The notes: generated by a model from the letters alone, not told the origin. DNA of 64,000 nucleotides from Choristoneura fumiferana (GCF_025370935.1 NC_133474.1:13079795-13143794); one strand, 5' to 3'; shown: positions 11,241 to 22,957, counted from the first letter of the stretch. Translations and numbers: made by a program.

Positions 11241-11973
11241 TGTTTCAAAACTAAACTGTGTCTTTCAAACTTGTCAGTCAACTAGTCGAAAATTTTATTC
11301 GGGACGGAGTATTGCATCAATACGAAGATTTTTAGAACTTACGAGTGATAATTTTGAGTAACGTGATATCATAAATAGATCCCTTGTAGAGAGACTAAAT
11401 TCACCAAAATATTTGACTACTTATCGGTTTTAATGATCCAATCATTGAACTACGATAGTTTTACCTTACTGCTGTCCGCTACTTAGTAGTGGAGAAGCAA
11501 GGCAAAATATCATCGTTCAAATGTCGGTTTCTTCATTTTATCCTGCTATCCGTATCAGGTCGAGCGAGATATTTAAAATACTCCCAAAACACAATCGAAA
11601 GAATATATCTAAATGTCGTTCGCTCGGCGCACTGCACCTGTAAGCGCAACCAAAGAGTCACTAGAGCATGACATCGTATCGTTGTGCACCCGAATCCACT
11701 ACCCGACCCGTTCCCATCACGACTACAAATTGTTTACCTCCACAGAACTAAAAAAAGCAATAGAAATGGCACTCGAGTCACAGCCTGCGGCGCGAAGTGT
11801 ATTTTCTAAGTCGCTACACACTTGACAAAGAGGTCGTGGTTGTCGATGATGATCATTAATGAACCTTCATGACTACTTTTTTTTGGGAAAATTGTGTTAT
11901 GGTATCTATCCCCTTGCCTTCCACGCCGCTTTACAGAGTCCGTAGTTAGTTGGCAATAGAAGAGGTAACATAG

Positions 11974-12191
11974 TAAGGTAGCATTCCGTTCTTAGCGACT
12001 GGGACGCGCGACCGCGACGCGTCCGCGACTGGGTCTCGCGACCTACTGCTTGGTAGAAATTTATACGGAGCACTAAACAAATGCCGCGACCACGTCGCGC
12101 GACCCAGTTTGTTTAGTGTTCCATATAAATTCATACTAAGCAGTAGGTCGCGCGACCCAGTCGCGTTCGCTAAGAACGGAATGCTACCTTA
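11974..12191. mobile_element. Fold-back MITE H1, copy A (TAAGGTAGCATTCCG ends)
   Basis: TAAGGTAGCATTCCGTTCTT at the left is inverted at the right as AAGAACGGAATGCTACCTTA. The arms continue inward through GCGACTGGG and CGCGACC words to a central ACTAAACAAA/TTTGTTTAGT pair. CpG-rich and non-coding. Copy B (22456-22637) has lost part of the left arm. Confidence 0.8.
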
Positions 12192-12196
12192 GCCAC

Positions 12197-12351
12197 TGCA
12201 TCGAAATCGGAGCGTAAGCATCGTACGATGCGGACGGATTTGTTGCTTTGTATAGATGTCTGTCTATGGCGCAGAATGCCGTACAGTGCGCGCAGTACCA
12301 TAGAAATCCATACAAAGCAACAAATCTGTCAGCTCCGTACGGCTCGATGCA
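12197..12351. mobile_element. Fold-back MITE H2, copy A (TGCATCGA ends)
   Basis: TGCATCGA and, inside it, GATTTGTTGCTTTGTAT are inverted as ATACAAAGCAACAAATC and TCGATGCA. The element starts 6 bp after H1 ends, giving two fold-backs back to back. A second complete copy is at 22643-22793. Confidence 0.75.
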
Positions 12352-12490
12352 GTACCGTGGACGCGCAGCTTTAACTGACGTTTACGACACCCAACGCACG
12401 ACGGGAAGAAATGGGTCTGTCCTATTCTGAAACCAGACACGGCACGGACGCACGTAGTGTAGCACTGAACATAAATTTACGCTAATGTGT

Positions 12491-12610
12491 AAAACCCGAT
12501 TTAGACCCGCAAGGAAAATCGTGCAAGTTGCATTACATTGCGAGGCCCTAAAGCCAACAAGTTTATAGTGGTCAATCGAGCGCTGCAATGCTGGTCTAAA
12601 CTAGGGTTTA
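12491..12610. mobile_element. Short TIR element H3, copy A (AAACCC..TTTAGACC ends)
   Basis: AAACCCGATTTAGACC at the left is matched imperfectly by GGTCTAAACTAGGGTTT at the right, leaving about 85 bp inside. Non-autonomous; no duplication of the target could be identified. Confidence 0.55.
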
Positions 12611-12754
12611 GCCAGGGCTTGGGATACGTACACACTGCCCCGCTCATCACTCAGTCCCTTCTGATATCTTATTTAATACTTTTGCGCGTTAATGGTTGTT
12701 GCAATATTTACATCCCGCGGGCTTTAAGGCACGTGTCGCCTATCAGGCTAAAGC

Positions 12755-12875
12755 TAGAAACACACTGACGCCGGAGGCGGAGCGGTGCTGCGCGGCGCGG
12801 AGGCGGTGCCGGTTGTAATATTCGACCTAACGTGAAACAGGGCACACAGAATACCGCGGCACGCTTATTTCCGCG
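12755..12875. mobile_element. Half copy of GC-rich fold-back family H8, copy A
   Basis: GAAACACACTGACGCCGGAGGC followed by CGGTTGTAATATTCG and CACACAGAATACCGC matches the left arm of the complete element at 16419-16648, but no right arm follows. The matching half copy in the second block is at 23222-23340. Confidence 0.6.
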
Positions 12876-13948
12876 CGCTTTTATTGCTCGAGTTGATTAT
12901 TATAAAAGTGGATTTTTGCAGTTTGAACTTCAAAAAGGATTACATAAATCACTGGTCAGTACCAAAGTCTAGTAAAATTTATGAAAAGGCAAAACACTGC
13001 GCGAGTCAAAGTATACTAATTATACTGTGCCCTTTCCTTTCCGGGTCCATTAAATGAATTATAAAGGCCGAAAAATGCCGACATCGGTTCTGGAAGTAAA
13101 ACGATAACATTTCTATTCCTTGTATTAGTTCTGTGTTTACCTCCCTTCACCCTCGCTTGAAAATAAATTGCTGCTATTATTGAGAAAAATGGATTTGACA
13201 AACAATAAGCCACGATTTGTGAAAACGAAACTACTTTTTATTTCCTGCTTGGTAGCGAAATTAGAAAATAAATCCTTTTTCTCATCGCGTAAAAGGCTTA
13301 CCTATCTGCAAATATAATTGATGGAATATTATAATATTAACCTATGGCTAACTAACTAATCAACCGCATAATCGGAATAATTCCTGAGCACAAAATTTAC
13401 ATTTTAACTCAACACAACGCTTTCATCGAATCGATTAAGTACGAATTGGGAACTTAACACATGCACACACACCATTGAATTGCCTCGTATCGTAAATGTA
13501 CGCAGGTGCACATGACCTCACGATACTTCTTTTACTTTAGTAATTTAATAAAAGAGTCAAGAGGTGCCTGGGTCATAGTGAACCCATCTGATCCTCAGTT
13601 TGAAAGGCTATAGGCAAACCATTTGGCTACCTCGGTTTATTTCACGACGACAACGCTCTGTCACCAGCCACCTATACCACAAATTGCACGTGTTACAATT
13701 CTACGTAACGTCACTTTTTTTGTATTAGAATGTTAACAATGGAATCCATTTGTAGCACTGTAATTTTTCTGGTACAAAGACCAAGTACTATCTGCAAAAT
13801 AATGTCCGCTGATTTTCACACACTTCTCAGTTGAGCACGCGACAAGTTTGATGACCGTTGGAAATCAGCGCTTCGCTATCATATTATTATTTGTCCAACA
13901 GCCGGCCTGCGTGGAATCCCCATTAGGTACAACCGTAGTGCTTCCCAT

Positions 13949-14827
13949 CGATAATTAACTATCGATTGTCGATCGATAGCTATTCGATAGCAGGTTACTA
14001 AGATTTTTCAACAACGAAAAAGGTTTTCAGATTGCCACAAGACAGAGGGCCTACTCCGAAGTTCGAAAATCGAAGTTCGTATCGTACCGTCCCTCTCGCG
14101 TCGTATTAAATAGTATGTATTACAAGGACCGAACGACATGAACATCAATTTTAGAATTTCGTAGTAGCGTGCCAGGATATGATCCCGCAACTCGTATTAT
14201 AGCTTGGCTTTAGTTAGGCGCCAAAGGCGTCATACCAACTTAAGCACCGGGAATCCGACAAGCCAGCTGAAAATCGTGATGTTTTTAAATAACAGATTTA
14301 GTTGAGCAAACGTATTGCTAATAAAAACAAATAATATCGACATTATTGATTGTTTTGGACTATCGATAGTTAGCTCATTTTTGATAACTATCGATAAACC
14401 AAAACAATCAATACTATAATAGCATTTACATTTCGCAATAAATAAATAAAAAAACGATTGTTCTGTAAGTAGGTCGCAATGGGCTCTTTTACATGTCATT
14501 TCTTTTTAAACTACATTGTTTTTGGAAAGACCTACATTGCCAGCCAACTAGAAAGCACCACAAAAAACTCTTCAGAAAGTAACTAAACAAATTTTATATT
14601 ACAATTCTCAAGCAAAACAAAGTTGATTAAATAAATTCATAAAAATGACATGGGCATGTAATGACTGGTATAGAATTGGAACGACTTACGCGATCGATAG
14701 CTTTTACCTATTTACGAGTAGTAAATAATATCCCTATTGATAACCTACAGATTGCCTAGTACCTAGTGGCTTATCGATAGTAACTTGTTGTAGATGAAAA
14801 CTATCGACTGTGAAACTATCGATAGTG
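13949..14827. promoter_or_regulatory. Cluster of TATCGATA palindromes, copy A
   Basis: Exact TATCGATA occurs at 14361, 14389, 14772 and 14817, with near matches (ATCGATAG, CTATCGATTG) at about 13961-13990 and 14693. Two sites form the arms of a hairpin (14345-14412). Known: TATCGATA is the Drosophila DRE core bound by DREF and overlaps the CGATA core bound by BEAF-32 at promoters and boundaries. Whether Lepidoptera use it here is unknown. The density is far above chance for an 8-mer. The same cluster is in copy B at 24417-25311. Confidence 0.45.
14345..14412. repeat. Hairpin H5 with TATCGATA in both arms, copy A
   Basis: ATTGATTGTTTTGG..CTATCGATAGTTA is inverted as TAACTATCGATA..CCAAAACAATCAAT around a CTCATTTTTGA loop of about ten bases. 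The stem is about 26 bp with one interruption. The copy at 24829-24896 is identical in the arms. Confidence 0.75.
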
Positions 14828-15212
14828 TAGCAACTCTACAATCGTGTCTTGTATATAGCGGAATAAGAGCGACAGGTTGTGACCACCGTGCAGAATGCGT
14901 TGATAATCGGAGACCTGTCGCACGGCCTCGTCATCTCGCTTCCGATTCCAGCCACCGTGACGATCACGACTATTAACGACGTTCGGTCCATGTGGAATGC
15001 TGGTTTTGATTGATTTAACACAATCATGATCATTCCAGATGTTTTTTCTAGGATTAAAGATAATGACTATGTTCCATCTAGTTTTTTGCTGATAAAGTTC
15101 TATTCTATATCAAAATAATTGCTGGCGTCTAGCAGTCGCGGGGATTGGACATTATTGTTGTCTTTGGATGAAGTACCTTGCACGTAAAATAATAAGGAAA
15201 TCAGATGAGAAT

Positions 15213-15344
15213 CAGTCGGGTTCTTAAGCTTCTGAGCAAAAATTCGATCAAAAATATCTGAACACGCTTCTACGCCGTTAACAATAGAATCGTCTTCAGA
15301 TATTTTTGATCGAATTTTTGCTCAGACGTTTAAGAACTCAACTG
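15213..15344. mobile_element. Fold-back MITE H6, copy A
   Basis: The arms contain CTGAGCAAAAATTCGATC and ATCAAAAATATCTG, inverted at the right with very few mismatches. The loop is about 30 bp. Copy B (25708-25843) keeps terminal TACAG/CTGTA; copy A has lost the outermost left bases in a 10-bp deletion. Confidence 0.8.
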
Positions 15345-15551
15345 TACAGCGCCTCGCCGGCGTCTAAAAATATTTGTACATAAACATGACAGACCTCTTA
15401 TACGAAATTTATCATATTTAAAATTGATAGTGAGGCTTAACCTTAACTCTCCAGTTTCCAATTTTTTTAAACTTGAATACATCTGAAAAATAATAATAGC
15501 ACTCGTAGTGTTAATTAAGCCCAAAACTTCTACAGACGTAGTAATGTTTTG

Positions 15552-15690
15552 CCATCGTATTTTGTCGGAAAAAATCTTATCTTTCTATCTCGTTTTTGTC
15601 TTGCTTTCTCAACTAGCTTACTGAAGTTTATTGAGCCAAGTCAATTGAGAAAGCAAGATAAATAGGAAGTTATCCGACAAAATACGATGG
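15552..15690. mobile_element. Fold-back MITE H7, copy A
   Basis: CCATCGTATTTTGTCGG is exactly inverted as CCGACAAAATACGATGG, and an inner TCTTGCTTTCTCAA/TTGAGAAAGCAAGA pair gives a second stem. Non-coding. The copy at 26049-26173 lacks a few bases between the stems. Confidence 0.8.
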
Positions 15691-15995
15691 AATATCAAAT
15701 CATTTTCATGTTATTCAATCTGTATCTCCTTCATAAAAAGTTACAAACCCATAATTTATAACAATCAGTATATGCATGTTTTGTCTGTGTATGGTACTTA
15801 AGTGACAGATAAAGACAAATGAATGTTTTGTTATTACCCAAGTTTGCTCAACGAAATCCAGGATTATAAGTAGTTCAAAAAAAAAAAGATTTTCGTATGC
15901 GCTGGACGGGACCCGAAACATCTCTTGGCTATACGTGCCAGGTGTTCTACTTATTTTACCACAGCAACTACAACGATAGGTATGTATTAGTCGGA

Positions 15996-16080
15996 GTCCC
16001 GGTGGTTCACATGGTAGAAAACTTGGCGCGTATAGCCAGCAGATTCGTCTTCGAATTCCGTCAGGCACACGGTTTTATTT
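15996..16080 (+). mobile_element. tRNA-like SINE head, copy A
   Basis: TCCCGGTGGTTCACATGGTAG resembles an A-box region, and CTTCGAATTCCGTCAGGCAC about 40 bp later a B-box with its 3' stem, ending near a T-rich tail. This is the usual head of a tRNA-derived SINE. The anticodon region is not folded properly, so it is not a tRNA gene. Confidence 0.5.
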
Positions 16081-16418
16081 TTATAACAAATAATTAGGCT
16101 ACGTCTTCACAAGCGTGATTGCACTAGTCAAACGCAACCAACGCTAGTCTATAACCATAAGGACGGACACCTATCGATGAGAGTTATTTTTTCCTTTTGA
16201 TATATGGAACCCTACATATGAATAAACACAATAAGTTTGTTAGTTTCTGAGCATGAGATTTCTCTGATATGCGAACTATGTTTAGGCGAGATTCGAAATG
16301 ATAATACTATATTCTTATCGTCCGTTATAACTACATTTCTTACAAAAATATTTTTTATGCGATTTGTTGATATTCATTTGTTCTCTTTTATAATTTCGAC
16401 GTATTGCGGAATGTACTT

Positions 16419-16648
16419 AAGCAAGAAACACACTGACGGCGGAGGCGGAGCAGTGCGGCGCGGCGCGGAGGCGGAACCGGTTGTAATATTCGAGCTAAAT
16501 TGAAAGAGGCCACACAGAATACCGCACCTTGCTTATTTTTGGCGCGGTAATCTGTGTGGCCTCTTTCATGTTAGCTCGAATATTACAACCGGTACCGCTT
16601 CCACGCCGTACCGCACCTCCCGCCACCGCTTTCTGTGTGTTTCAAGCT
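16419..16648. mobile_element. GC-rich fold-back element H8, copy A
   Basis: Long arms: GAAACACAC at the left and GTGTGTTTC at the right, then CGGTTGTAATATTCGAGCTAA inverted as TTAGCTCGAATATTACAACCGG, and GAGGCCACACAG inverted as CTGTGTGGCCTC near the centre. The outer arms are CpG-rich (GGCGCGGAGGCGG). Almost the whole element is palindromic. A half copy is at 12755; in copy B the left outer arm is deleted (26902-27111). Confidence 0.82.
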
Positions 16649-18513
16649 TTAAAGTTTGTTGAGGTCAGACAGGGATGTAAAGCGAAAGTTTAAATTGAAA
16701 TACTTTACTTCCACCGAATTACTCTCGTTTCTCCTTAACTTTATATACCTTGTAAAATACAAAAAGTCATTCCGAGTATTTTGATCGAAATCATACTAAT
16801 GCTCTAGTTACACAAAATCCAAACAGAATGGCTAAACAAAACGGCTTCTGAGGTAACTGCTAAACGCGTGCTTCTCGAAATCGTGAAATAATTGTTAGTT
16901 CCGTAAATCTTATTGGTACATCAGAAAACTAAAAATCGTGGTCCAGTTGGGCATTATCGTGCGTTATCAAAACAAATCGAGAGCAGTTGTTTAATTAAAA
17001 CATTTCTGGGTAGAGCGGCCGTGGTGGGTGGCCGCTCGAGGCGAGCGCGCCTTCGCTAGCACCCTGTGTCCGATCCATAAGGAATCTAATGATTACCCCT
17101 CATGTACTTTGTTCCTTTTTTATGATTATCGTGATCAAACATTATTTCTCACATGTTCCCCATTTTGAAAGTTTAATCTTCTTATGTTTTGATAGTTTTA
17201 AGCTCATATCATATTTTAGAAACGTGTATTTTAACGGGTAGCAAGTGCCGACAGCTTGGGTGATAAGGGACACCCGTACCGTTCGCTTTTCCCTACCTTT
17301 TTTTCGAGGGCAAACAAATTATATTTGGGATGATAGAATCCTGACCCGAATTTGTAAGGAGTAACGTAGTTTTGGCGTGAATAAGTTTGACTTAGTTGTG
17401 TTATTTCGAGCATATTGCTCAGTTAAACAGCGACGAAACGATTTGGTGCAAAAGCTGACAAGTAGCGTGTCGTCGGAGGTACTCGAGGGAACCTCGTCAA
17501 AGCACCTTTGTCTGAAAAGCGTGCTCTATTGGCGAATTAATTCCGTGCTCGCCTCAGCCGCCAACGCTCCTCTTTGTGCCACCAATCGTCAAAAGCTTTG
17601 AAGTTGTTTTCGGAACGCTCATTATTCATGTTTACCGGGGAAAGTACTAGCGTTGATTTTCTGTGGCAAACGTTAACGGCTTCATAAAACCGATCATTCA
17701 TATTATTGATCACATGTTTTACTAGATACATAATAGATCCTTTGTTTATCTTGCTCTAGAGAAGCAATAAAGCGGAACAGGTGCGCCTCGGAGGGGGAAG
17801 GAGGGGCATTTTAATCCGATGAGATCGACGGCACAATGCAATAGAAGGATGATCAACCAATCCCTAGAGCTATCAATTACAACAACGTGGGCTTGCTTGC
17901 GCAGTCTATTTTGTTATTAGTCTATTTTTTTATCGGTGTGAATGCTAAATAAAACTGATCATTGATCATCAGTCTCAGGTGCGCAATAAATCATTCAACC
18001 CAAATTACTTGAGATATAGAGACCCGATAAACTATATTACGGGCCCTCGATGTTTTTGTGAAGGTGCGAATGTACGTGACAAATTTTGCTTGTCATTTCC
18101 ATAACTGTAAAATGAAGGCAGTACTTAAGGTTTGAACTGTGCATGAGTATATAAGCATTTCGATCGGTCCGATCGTTGGTGTAGTTGCTTCACTCGGAGC
18201 CACCCGTGGCATACCGAGGCGAGTGAGGCGGCTCACGATATTGCCGCGGTCACTCACTTCACACTTCGCTTATTACTTAGCCATTCTATTTCGTTTTGTT
18301 TTGATGGAATCAATTTTGTAACTGTAAAAGGTCAGATATTGTATTTTATGCTTACGATTTATTAATATACTTACCTACTTAATGAGAAATTGGTTTTTAG
18401 AGCTTACAAAGCAGTACCTAATAGTAGGTATATTTTATTATAAGAGGTATTAAAAACCACTTCGTCGTGTTGTTGAGATAGTTCATAGAAAATTACACAA
18501 CCACGCGGGAAAA

Positions 18514-18720
18514 TTAACCCTTAATAATTAAGGTAGAGGCGATTTAGCGACCACGTGCATTGATTTGGAAATTCAACTTTATTTTTTTAGTAATAAGCAA
18601 CAGTATTCATTGTAATTATTGAGAATACTACTAGCTTTAAAAATATCCTTTGCCAGGTATGTATTCGATAGCTGCTTTTGATTATGTAGTAGTATGCTCC
18701 AATAAGTTATTAAGGGTTAA
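18514..18720. mobile_element. MITE H10 with TTAACCCTTAATAA ends, copy A
   Basis: TTAACCCTTAATAATT is matched in inverse by AAGTTATTAAGGGTTAA (one extra base) 207 bp apart. The interior is AT-rich and non-coding. The second copy is 28959-29165. Confidence 0.6.
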
Positions 18721-18774
18721 AAACATTGAATGTCAAATGGCGCTACCGACACTTAGCAGAAGAAATGCGAAATG

Positions 18775-18945
18775 TACTTCCAACAAGATATTTCAAGGTT
18801 TAATAGGTTGAACTTACGTAGGATGGCATGTATTCATGTACACCATGTATTAAATTACAGAAAAAACATATTTACTTAAAAAAATCTGCAATTGTTTGAA
18901 AAATGTCGCGGACAGATTAGTGTCGGTAAAAAAGTTTATTGGCCC
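18775..18945. mobile_element. GGGCCAAT-TIR MITE, left end deleted (copy A)
   Basis: From TACTTCCAACAAG to ATTGGCCC the sequence matches the complete elements at 29328-29575 and 46820-47073. The left TIR and adjoining flank are missing because about 190 bp present in copy B are absent here. Confidence 0.75.
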
Positions 18946-19001
18946 AGCCCAGGTACATTTTTTTACAATGTGTATGTGTATTATAATTATTTATTTTCTA
19001 G

Positions 19002-19177
19002 CGGCTTTGTCTGTAGCAAACAAGAGACGCTCTACTAAATCGATAATTGAATACGATTGCCAGTGTGGCGACAGTCTAGTGTTGAGTGCTGTGCCAATGG
19101 CTGGAATTGCAATTGGCACATCCGCACAAGGGTCAGCGGCAGCTAGAGCAAAAGAAAGAATCTTAAGTCATATCTGA
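19002..19177 (+). other. Exon-like open segment of unknown meaning, copy A
   Basis: A good acceptor-like TTATTTTCTAG is followed by an open segment reading ALSVANKRRSTKSIIEYDCQ and further, rich in small residues. It does not match a family I know. In copy B the reading frame is shifted near its end by a 10-bp indel (AKERILSHI versus AKEYR), which argues against a constrained coding exon. Confidence 0.15.
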
Positions 19178-19752
19178 CAACCATCACTATATATTGATTT
19201 GTGAGAATGCCAGCACTTACACGATAAGATCGCTTCTATTTGCTACAAATAAATATTGACAGAGTGAACAGTCAAATATTTAAAAACAGCGAACACAAAC
19301 CGTGTTCATCTAACCAAAGCCACGTCACCTGCGATGGCGAATGAGCGGACTGATTGATCGGCACAACATGGAAAATTAAAGTATAATATGTCGCAGACTC
19401 GCAGTTGGTTTCGTCTTGTGTTGTTTGTAAATTCACACTCAATGAATGGCGCTGGGCGCGTCGGTCGCACAACAATCGGCGCGCATTCCCCTCATTGTGT
19501 CCACTCGCCACAATTACGTACGCACTTCCTACGAATGACCCCAGCCAGTATGATCACCACATCTGCGTTGCGCGCATTCGTTTTATTAGTTTAGCATTAT
19601 GAGGATGCGTGTATAAAAAACAAAATGTTTTAATTTACTCTCGTCAAGCCAAGACGCGTGTGAGTGAAAAAAACTGAAGAGCACAATTCATTAAGTGTCT
19701 GGATATTGTGGAGTACACTGTTTTGGACTATCGTGGTCATTACTTAGTTTTA

Positions 19753-19848
19753 TGATTTAAATTCGGGTTTTGTTCCGCGTACCTTGATTTTAGAGAAGTT
19801 CGATATTTCGGCACAGTTGCACGCGGAACAAAACCCGAATTTAAATCA
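19753..19848. repeat. Hairpin H9 with 27-bp stem, copy A
   Basis: TGATTTAAATTCGGGTTTTG continues to TTCCGCGT and is inverted without mismatch as ACGCGGAA then CAAAACCCGAATTTAAATCA, around a loop of about 40 bases. The second copy is at 30394-30489 with the same stem. Confidence 0.8.
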
Positions 19849-20698
19849 CAAAAATATCGTGGAGTACTTGAATAATAAGATGATGGAAAGTTAGTTATAC
19901 ATTGAAACGAGAATTTGTGTATAAGTACACACGCTTATCTCCCCTGAGGGATGATTTCGTACTCCAAAATTCAAGCCGTCATTAGGTTTACTTTGCCGTA
20001 TAACAAATTAACTTGATGAATTACGTCTGCAAGGGATCCTGCAAGCATGGCTTAGCTAAGGCTTCGAGTCTGACTTTAATGAAATTTGCACCCTCTCTGA
20101 ATTGTTTAAAAGTAGATGAAATTTATGCTTGTGCTAATTTTTGTACTAGTCCATTCCATTAAATAGGCTTTTAAGGGTTGAGATATATTTCAATTACGTT
20201 TGAAATTGAATAAAAAATTTATTAATTAAAGAAAAAAAATATTACGTGTTTAAACTTACGTGTTTTAGCTGAGATCAGATTCCATAAAAATCTATTACTT
20301 TAGAATGCATTAATTTGCTTGTATCAACCCTGTATAACGTTCACTGGCTATATTTCGACCCACATGAGACATGCTCACATGACGCAGACGCAGATAGCTA
20401 ACCATGGGAATAGAGAGACGCAAAGAAAAGAAACGATATTGTTTAGAATGTAAAGTTAAACTGTAAGTTGTATTAACGCGAAAAAAAACACAACTTAAGA
20501 CTGATTATAAAATTTGGGACGGGTTAAGCATTCATAAGTCTTACCGAAAGTAACAATTCGCAGATGCCTCTTTGGCGTAGATTAATGGAAAGGAAACCGA
20601 CCCTTTCTGAAGGAGAAAAGATAGAAGTCTCGCAAATTGAATAGGACACTGTTTCAGACGACACCTTGTCTGATATATGCTTAGTAATATTTAATATT

Positions 20699-20715
20699 AT
20701 AAATGCGAAAGTAAC

Positions 20716-20748
<33 letters not shown>

Positions 20749-20772
20749 TTACGCTTTCACGCTTAAACCGCT
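20699..20772 (+). repeat. Truncated TATAAATGCGAAAG repeat with (CTGT)n at contig edge
   Basis: ATAAATGCGAAAGTAAC, about seven CTGT units, then TTTACGCTTTCACGC is the start of a common lepidopteran Helitron-like repeat (compare 46487-46712). It is cut off by the Ns. Copy B lacks it at the equivalent position, so it is an insertion present in only one copy. Confidence 0.7.
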
Positions 20773-20872
20773 NNNNNNNNNNNNNNNNNNNNNNNNNNNN
20801 NNNNNNNNNNNNNNNNNNNNNNNNNNNNNNNNNNNNNNNNNNNNNNNNNNNNNNNNNNNNNNNNNNNNNNNN
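20773..20872. other. Assembly gap of exactly 100 N
   Basis: One hundred consecutive Ns mark a scaffold join of unknown true size. The join lies exactly between the two copies of the duplicated block. Short open frames reported across it are meaningless. Confidence 0.99.
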
Positions 20873-21184
20873 GGGGCGAGCAACCCTTTGGCCCCACCGC
20901 AGGCAGAGGCGTCCACGAATCGAGTTGATTGCATCCATCTACTTTTGTTTTTTTATCGGGTAAAAGGATCAGTTTTTTATCACTATCTAACTTTGAATAA
21001 TGTCTTCATTATCAAGCAAGTGTATCGATTTAGTTGGTAATCGTTTTTTTAGATATTCCAGGGATTATGTTGGATTTTGAATTTAAGGATTTTGATCTTT
21101 CCTATATCGCATAGGTACGTCAATAGTCTTTTTCGTTTTAAGCAAATCTTAGATTTTGTTGCGTAATAGTAGATTGATAACCAA

Positions 21185-21607
21185 GGGTGGAAAGTGACAC
21201 ATTTCACCCGAGATATTTCTGGCAGTCGAACGAAGTGAGAGCGCCAATAGTTCGAGGGGAAATGGGTAATTTCACCCGAGTTAGACACTCTAGTTTTCAT
21301 TTCGACTGTGAGGAAAGTAAAATACTACAAAAAAAAAGAATAATAATATATTGAATTTACTTATATCCAACCTCCAACGGTACCTTTTCGACCTGGCCAC
21401 TTGCCACAGCCGACTATAAAAAAAATCGAGTTGGTCACGACCAAGGAGCTTACAAAACTGGAGGTTGAACACCGAACGAAGAAGTTTGACCTTTATTACT
21501 TATTTATATATTCCATCTCTTTCTTAACCTAACTAAAGAAAGAGACGTGACGTAATAAAGATCAAATCTTGTTTCAAACGGATGTTCGGCGTTAATACTT
21601 TCCACCC
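21185..21607. mobile_element. GGGTGGAAAGT TIR element, complete (copy B)
   Basis: GGGTGGAAAGT at the left is inverted as ACTTTCCACCC at the right, about 423 bp in all. The interior has TTTCACCCGAG and GGGAAATGGGTAATTTCACCC words and no coding frame. The right half is missing in copy A. Confidence 0.6.
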
Positions 21608-22455
21608 TAGAGATGAAAACGCAATTTTCCACCCGGCTAGCTTTTCTACCCATGAAAATTAAACTTTCCGAACAGGAGAGATGAAAAAGTATTGCTAATA
21701 AAAAAAACTAATAGTATAAATTTACAGCTTTATATCAAACTTGTCAGTCAACTAGTCGAAAATTTTATTCGGGACGGAGTATTGCATCAATACGAAGATT
21801 TTTAGAACTTACGAGTGATAATTTTGAGTAACGTGATATCATAAATAGATCCCTTGTAGAGAGACTAAATTCACCAAAATATTTGACTACTTATCGGTTT
21901 TAATGATCGATTGGCGGAGATCCAATCATTGAACTAAGATAGTTTTACCTTACTGCTATCCGCTACTTAGTAGTGGAGAAGCAAGGCAAAATATCATCGT
22001 TCAAATGTCGGTTTCTTCATTTTATCCCGCTATCCGTATCAGGTCGAGCGAGATATTTAAAATACTCCCAAAACACAATCGAAAGAATATATCTAAATGT
22101 CGTTCGCTCGGCGCACGGCACCTGTAAGCGCAACCAGAGTCACTAGAGCATGACATCGTATCGTTGTGCACCCGAATCCACTACCCGACCCGTTCCCATC
22201 ACGACTACAAATTATTTACCTCCACAGAACTAAAAAAAGCAATAGAAATGGCACTCGAGTCACAGCCTGCGGCACGTAGTGTATTTTCTAAGTCGCTACA
22301 CACTTGACAAAGAGGTCGTGGTTGTCGATGATGATCATTAATGAACCTTCATGACGACTTTTTTTTGGGAATATTGTGTTATGGTATCTATCCCCTTGCC
22401 TTCCACGCCGCTTTCCAGAGTCCGTAGTTAGTTGGCAATAGAAGAGGTAACATAG

Positions 22456-22637
22456 TAAGGTAGCATTCCGTTCTTAGCGACTGGGACGCACGACCTTAGT
22501 AGAAATTTATATGGAGCACTAAACAAATGCCGCGACCGCGTCGTGCGACTCAGTTTGTTTAGTGTTCCATATAAATTCATACTAAGCAGTAGGTCGTGCG
22601 ACCCAGTCGCGTTCGCTAAGAACGGAATGCTACCTTA
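22456..22637. mobile_element. Fold-back MITE H1, copy B, with arm deletion
   Basis: Same TAAGGTAGCATTCCG ends as 11974-12191, but about 36 bp of the left inner arm are gone. Confidence 0.75.
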
Positions 22638-22642
22638 GCCAC

Positions 22643-22793
22643 TGCATCGAAATCGGAGCGTACGCATCGTACGATGCGGACGGATTTGTTGCTTTGTATA
22701 GATGTCTATGGCGCAGAATGCCGTACAGTGCGCGCAGTACCATAGAAATCCATACAAAGCAACAAATCTGTCAGCTCCGTACGGCTCGATGCA
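22643..22793. mobile_element. Fold-back MITE H2, copy B
   Basis: Same TGCATCGA ends and GATTTGTTGCTTTGTAT arms as 12197-12351; 4 bp shorter at the GTCT repeat in the loop. Confidence 0.75.
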
Positions 22794-22957
22794 GTACCGT
22801 GGACGCGCAGCTTTAACTGACGTTTACGACACCCAACGCACGACGGGAAGAAATGGGTCTGTCCTATTCTGAAACCAGACACGGCACGGACGCACGTAGT
22901 GTAGCACTGAACATAAATTTACGCGAATGTGACAGTCGCGCACGGCAATTAGCGCTT

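Larger units (their letters stand above)
10531..20698 (+). repeat. 10.2-kb duplicated block, copy A
   Basis: The block from GGGGCGAGCAACCC to TTTAATATT recurs almost base for base at 20873-31344 in the same orientation. Differences are scattered SNPs and many indels; for example copy A lacks about 190 bp near 18774, about 27 bp near 12490 and about 150 bp near 11240. Its end passes into a TATAAATGCGAAAG-(CTGT)n repeat just before a 100-N gap. No conserved protein-coding frame was recognised. It carries many fold-back elements and a TATCGATA cluster. Confidence 0.93.

Noticed and set aside
13565..13640. Possible tRNA-like SINE on the minus strand (also 24027-24105)
   Set aside because: There is a TAGCCAAATGG A-box-like word, but the B-box is too degenerate and no tail is seen.
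20666..21040. Open frames spanning the N run
   Set aside because: They depend on untranslatable Ns and a CTGT microsatellite.
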